NCBI GenBank assembly: GCA_964413635.1
Contig: CAYPTH010000037.1
Span: 1 to 23,738 of the forward strand
Source of the DNA: CAYFQV01 sp964413635
Lineage (GTDB): Bacteria; Spirochaetota; Spirochaetia; DSM-27196; PWMO01
Reading direction: 5' to 3'
Length of the DNA stretch: 23,738 nt
Both the position numbers and the translations under genes were made by a program. This document shows, in pieces, positions 22,691-23,738 of this stretch (its first letter is position 1; each line of letters starts with the position of its first letter). The notes beneath the pieces were generated by a model, which was not told the DNA's origin, did not search any database, and saw only the letters and a program-made list of their open reading frames with translations.

Positions 22691-22712
22691 GGCCGCCCCA
22701 AAGAGGGCGGCC
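22691..22712. terminator. Hairpin between gnd and zwf
   Basis: GGCCGCCC and GGGCGGCC form a perfect 8-bp GC stem with a 6-nt loop in the gnd-zwf intergenic space. There is no long T-tract on the minus strand, so it is more likely an intra-operon attenuator or mRNA stabiliser than a full terminator. Confidence 0.5.
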
Positions 22713-22735
22713 TTCATATTCGCATGCCCCATGGC

Positions 22736-23647
22736 TCAGTGTCCCTTCGACTTGATGGCGTGACCGCCGAACTGGTTACGCATGACGGAGAGCAGCTTGT
22801 CGGTGTAATTGTCCTGCTCACGGGAGCGCACCCGGCGCTGCAGCGACATGGTGATGATCGGTGCCGAGACGTTGAGATCAATCGCCTCGAATACGGTCCA
22901 GCGTCCCTCTCCCGAGTCACTAACGGATGACGATATCTGCTCGAACTCTTGGTCTTCGTCGAGAGCCGCCTTGGTGAGGTCGAGGAGCCACGACCGTACT
23001 ACACTGCCGTGCTGCCAACTCCTGGCTACGTCGGCTAAGTCCAGATTGAACTCCTCTTTTGCCTTTAAGATGGAGAAGCCCTCGGCGTATGCCTGCATCA
23101 TCCCATACTCGATCCCGTTGTGGACCATCTTCACGAAATGCCCGGCGCCACTGGGACCGACGTGAGCCCAGCCCTTGTCCGGGGCGGGCGCAAGGGTCTC
23201 GAAGATCGGTTGTAGGGTTTGGACGTTCTCGCGCTCCCCGCCAATCATCATGCTATATCCTTCTGCAAGCCCCCATACGCCGCCGCTGGTGCCGACATCC
23301 ACAAAGTGGAGTCCCTCCTCGCGGACCTCTTCAGCCCTGCGCATGGTATCTTTGTAGTTGCTGTTGCCGCCGTCAATGATGGTATCTCCCGGTGAGAGCA
23401 GCGCAACGAGACCGTTGATCGTGTTCTCGGTCGGCTCTCCGGCCGGCACCATGACCCAGAGAACGCGCGGTTGCTCGAGCATCTCGACAAGCCTCCGCAT
23501 GTCCGCTGCCCCCACTGCCCCTTCCTGCTCAGCCGCCGCCACCGCATCCGGGTTGATGTCCGTTACCGCGACGCCGTGACCTCCGCGCAGGAGACGCTTC
23601 GTCATATTGGCACCCATCTTTCCCAACCCAATCATTCCTATCTGCAT
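22736..23647 (-). CDS. gnd: 6-phosphogluconate dehydrogenase (short GndA type)
   Basis: This is the decarboxylating 6-phosphogluconate dehydrogenase of the short, about 300-residue form found in many bacteria. It makes ribulose 5-phosphate, CO2 and NAD(P)H. It shows the nucleotide-binding GLGKMG (residues 7-12), WVMVPAG, DGGNSNYKDT, the GTSGGVWGL loop and the catalytic GAGHFVKMVHNGIEY. The C-terminal helical domain is truncated relative to the long 470-residue enzymes, as is normal for this type. The start is set at 23647: AAGGAG (23660-23655) is seven bases upstream, while the earlier ATG at 23653 is only one base from it. That earlier ATG overlaps the stop of the upstream tal gene. zwf follows. 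Confidence 0.94.
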   Translation of the reverse strand: MQIGMIGLGKMGANMTKRLLRGGHGVAVTDINPDAVAAAEQEGAVGAADMRRLVEMLEQPRVLWVMVPAGEPTENTINGLVALLSPGDTIIDGGNSNYKDTMRRAEEVREEGLHFVDVGTSGGVWGLAEGYSMMIGGERENVQTLQPIFETLAPAPDKGWAHVGPSGAGHFVKMVHNGIEYGMMQAYAEGFSILKAKEEFNLDLADVARSWQHGSVVRSWLLDLTKAALDEDQEFEQISSSVSDSGEGRWTVFEAIDLNVSAPIITMSLQRRVRSREQDNYTDKLLSVMRNQFGGHAIKSKGH

Positions 23648-23649
23648 CG

Positions 23650-23738
23650 TCATGCTCCTTCAGCATTCAGCTCAATCGTCAACGCGTCTCGTTTCTCCTC
23701 AATGCTGTCCATGAGCGATGTAAAAGAGTCCGCAAACT
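23650..23738 (-). CDS. tal: Probable transaldolase, C-terminal fragment at window edge
   Basis: Only the last 28 residues are inside the window: FADSFTSLMDSIEEKRDALT then IELNAEGA and a TGA at 23652-23650. The F-x-x-x-F-x-x-L-(L/M)-x-x-I-x-x-(K/R)-R pattern is what I recall from the C-terminal helix of bacterial transaldolases. A tal gene before gnd and zwf is a common pentose-phosphate cluster. The TGA overlaps the first possible ATG of gnd, which implies translational coupling. The gene identity rests on a short segment plus context, so confidence is moderate. Confidence 0.55.
   Translation of the reverse strand, partial: FADSFTSLMDSIEEKRDALTIELNAEGA

Overview
The window is bacterial chromosomal DNA of roughly 60% G+C. 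Most genes have AAGGAG-type ribosome binding sites, and codon position 3 is GC-rich. Two cyclic-di-GMP enzymes, a transmembrane chemoreceptor, an ECF sigma factor and a NusG-domain-II protein point to a free-living, motile, signal-rich bacterium. NusG-domain-II proteins are known from Spirochaetes and Firmicutes, so Spirochaetota is a guess, not a conclusion. A run of exactly 100 N shows that this is a draft scaffold.

Region 1 (1-5,730) is an accessory region with much gene debris. It holds an abiEi-abiEii type IV toxin-antitoxin pair (minus; abiEii runs off the left edge), an AAA/DUF4143 ATPase remnant with an internal deletion, an unidentified coding remnant, a small uridine-kinase-like P-loop protein, arsM, a SigZ-like ECF sigma factor with a cysteine-rich tail, a broken Uma2 gene joined to a 5'-truncated CopG-type antitoxin, and the remains of an insertion sequence. 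arsM and the sigma gene converge, yet both are preceded by the same AAC-N16-CGT ECF-type promoter beginning TGAAACCTTT. This suggests an autoregulated arsenic-methylation regulon.

Region 2 (5,730-12,900) carries a lipoprotein, a NusG-domain-II protein, a MIP-family channel with a Cys/His-rich tail, a PAS/HD-GYP phosphodiesterase, a peroxiredoxin-like protein, a small conserved protein, a secreted helical repeat protein of unknown family, and a methyl-accepting chemotaxis protein just after it.

Region 3 (12,900-19,180) has a minus-strand run SDR dehydrogenase -> GH15 glucoamylase/trehalase-like enzyme -> TauE/SafE permease, broken by the N gap. The gap is flanked by an identical 55-bp repeat and looks like an assembly artefact. 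Divergently lie a MarR-family regulator and a flavin disulfide oxidoreductase. Three promoters (MIP channel, HD-GYP gene, flavin reductase) carry a CTTG-N6-CAAG palindrome within the core promoter, and a fourth (SDR) carries a degenerate copy. This is a candidate operator set for the MarR protein and would link redox, osmotic and c-di-GMP genes.

Region 4 (19,180-23,738) has a six-TM PAS-PAS-GGDEF diguanylate cyclase and a minus-strand pentose-phosphate operon, tal (C-terminal end only) -> gnd -> zwf. Together with the GH15 and SDR genes this suggests glucose and NAD(P)H metabolism.

No rRNA, tRNA, CRISPR array or intact mobile element was seen.
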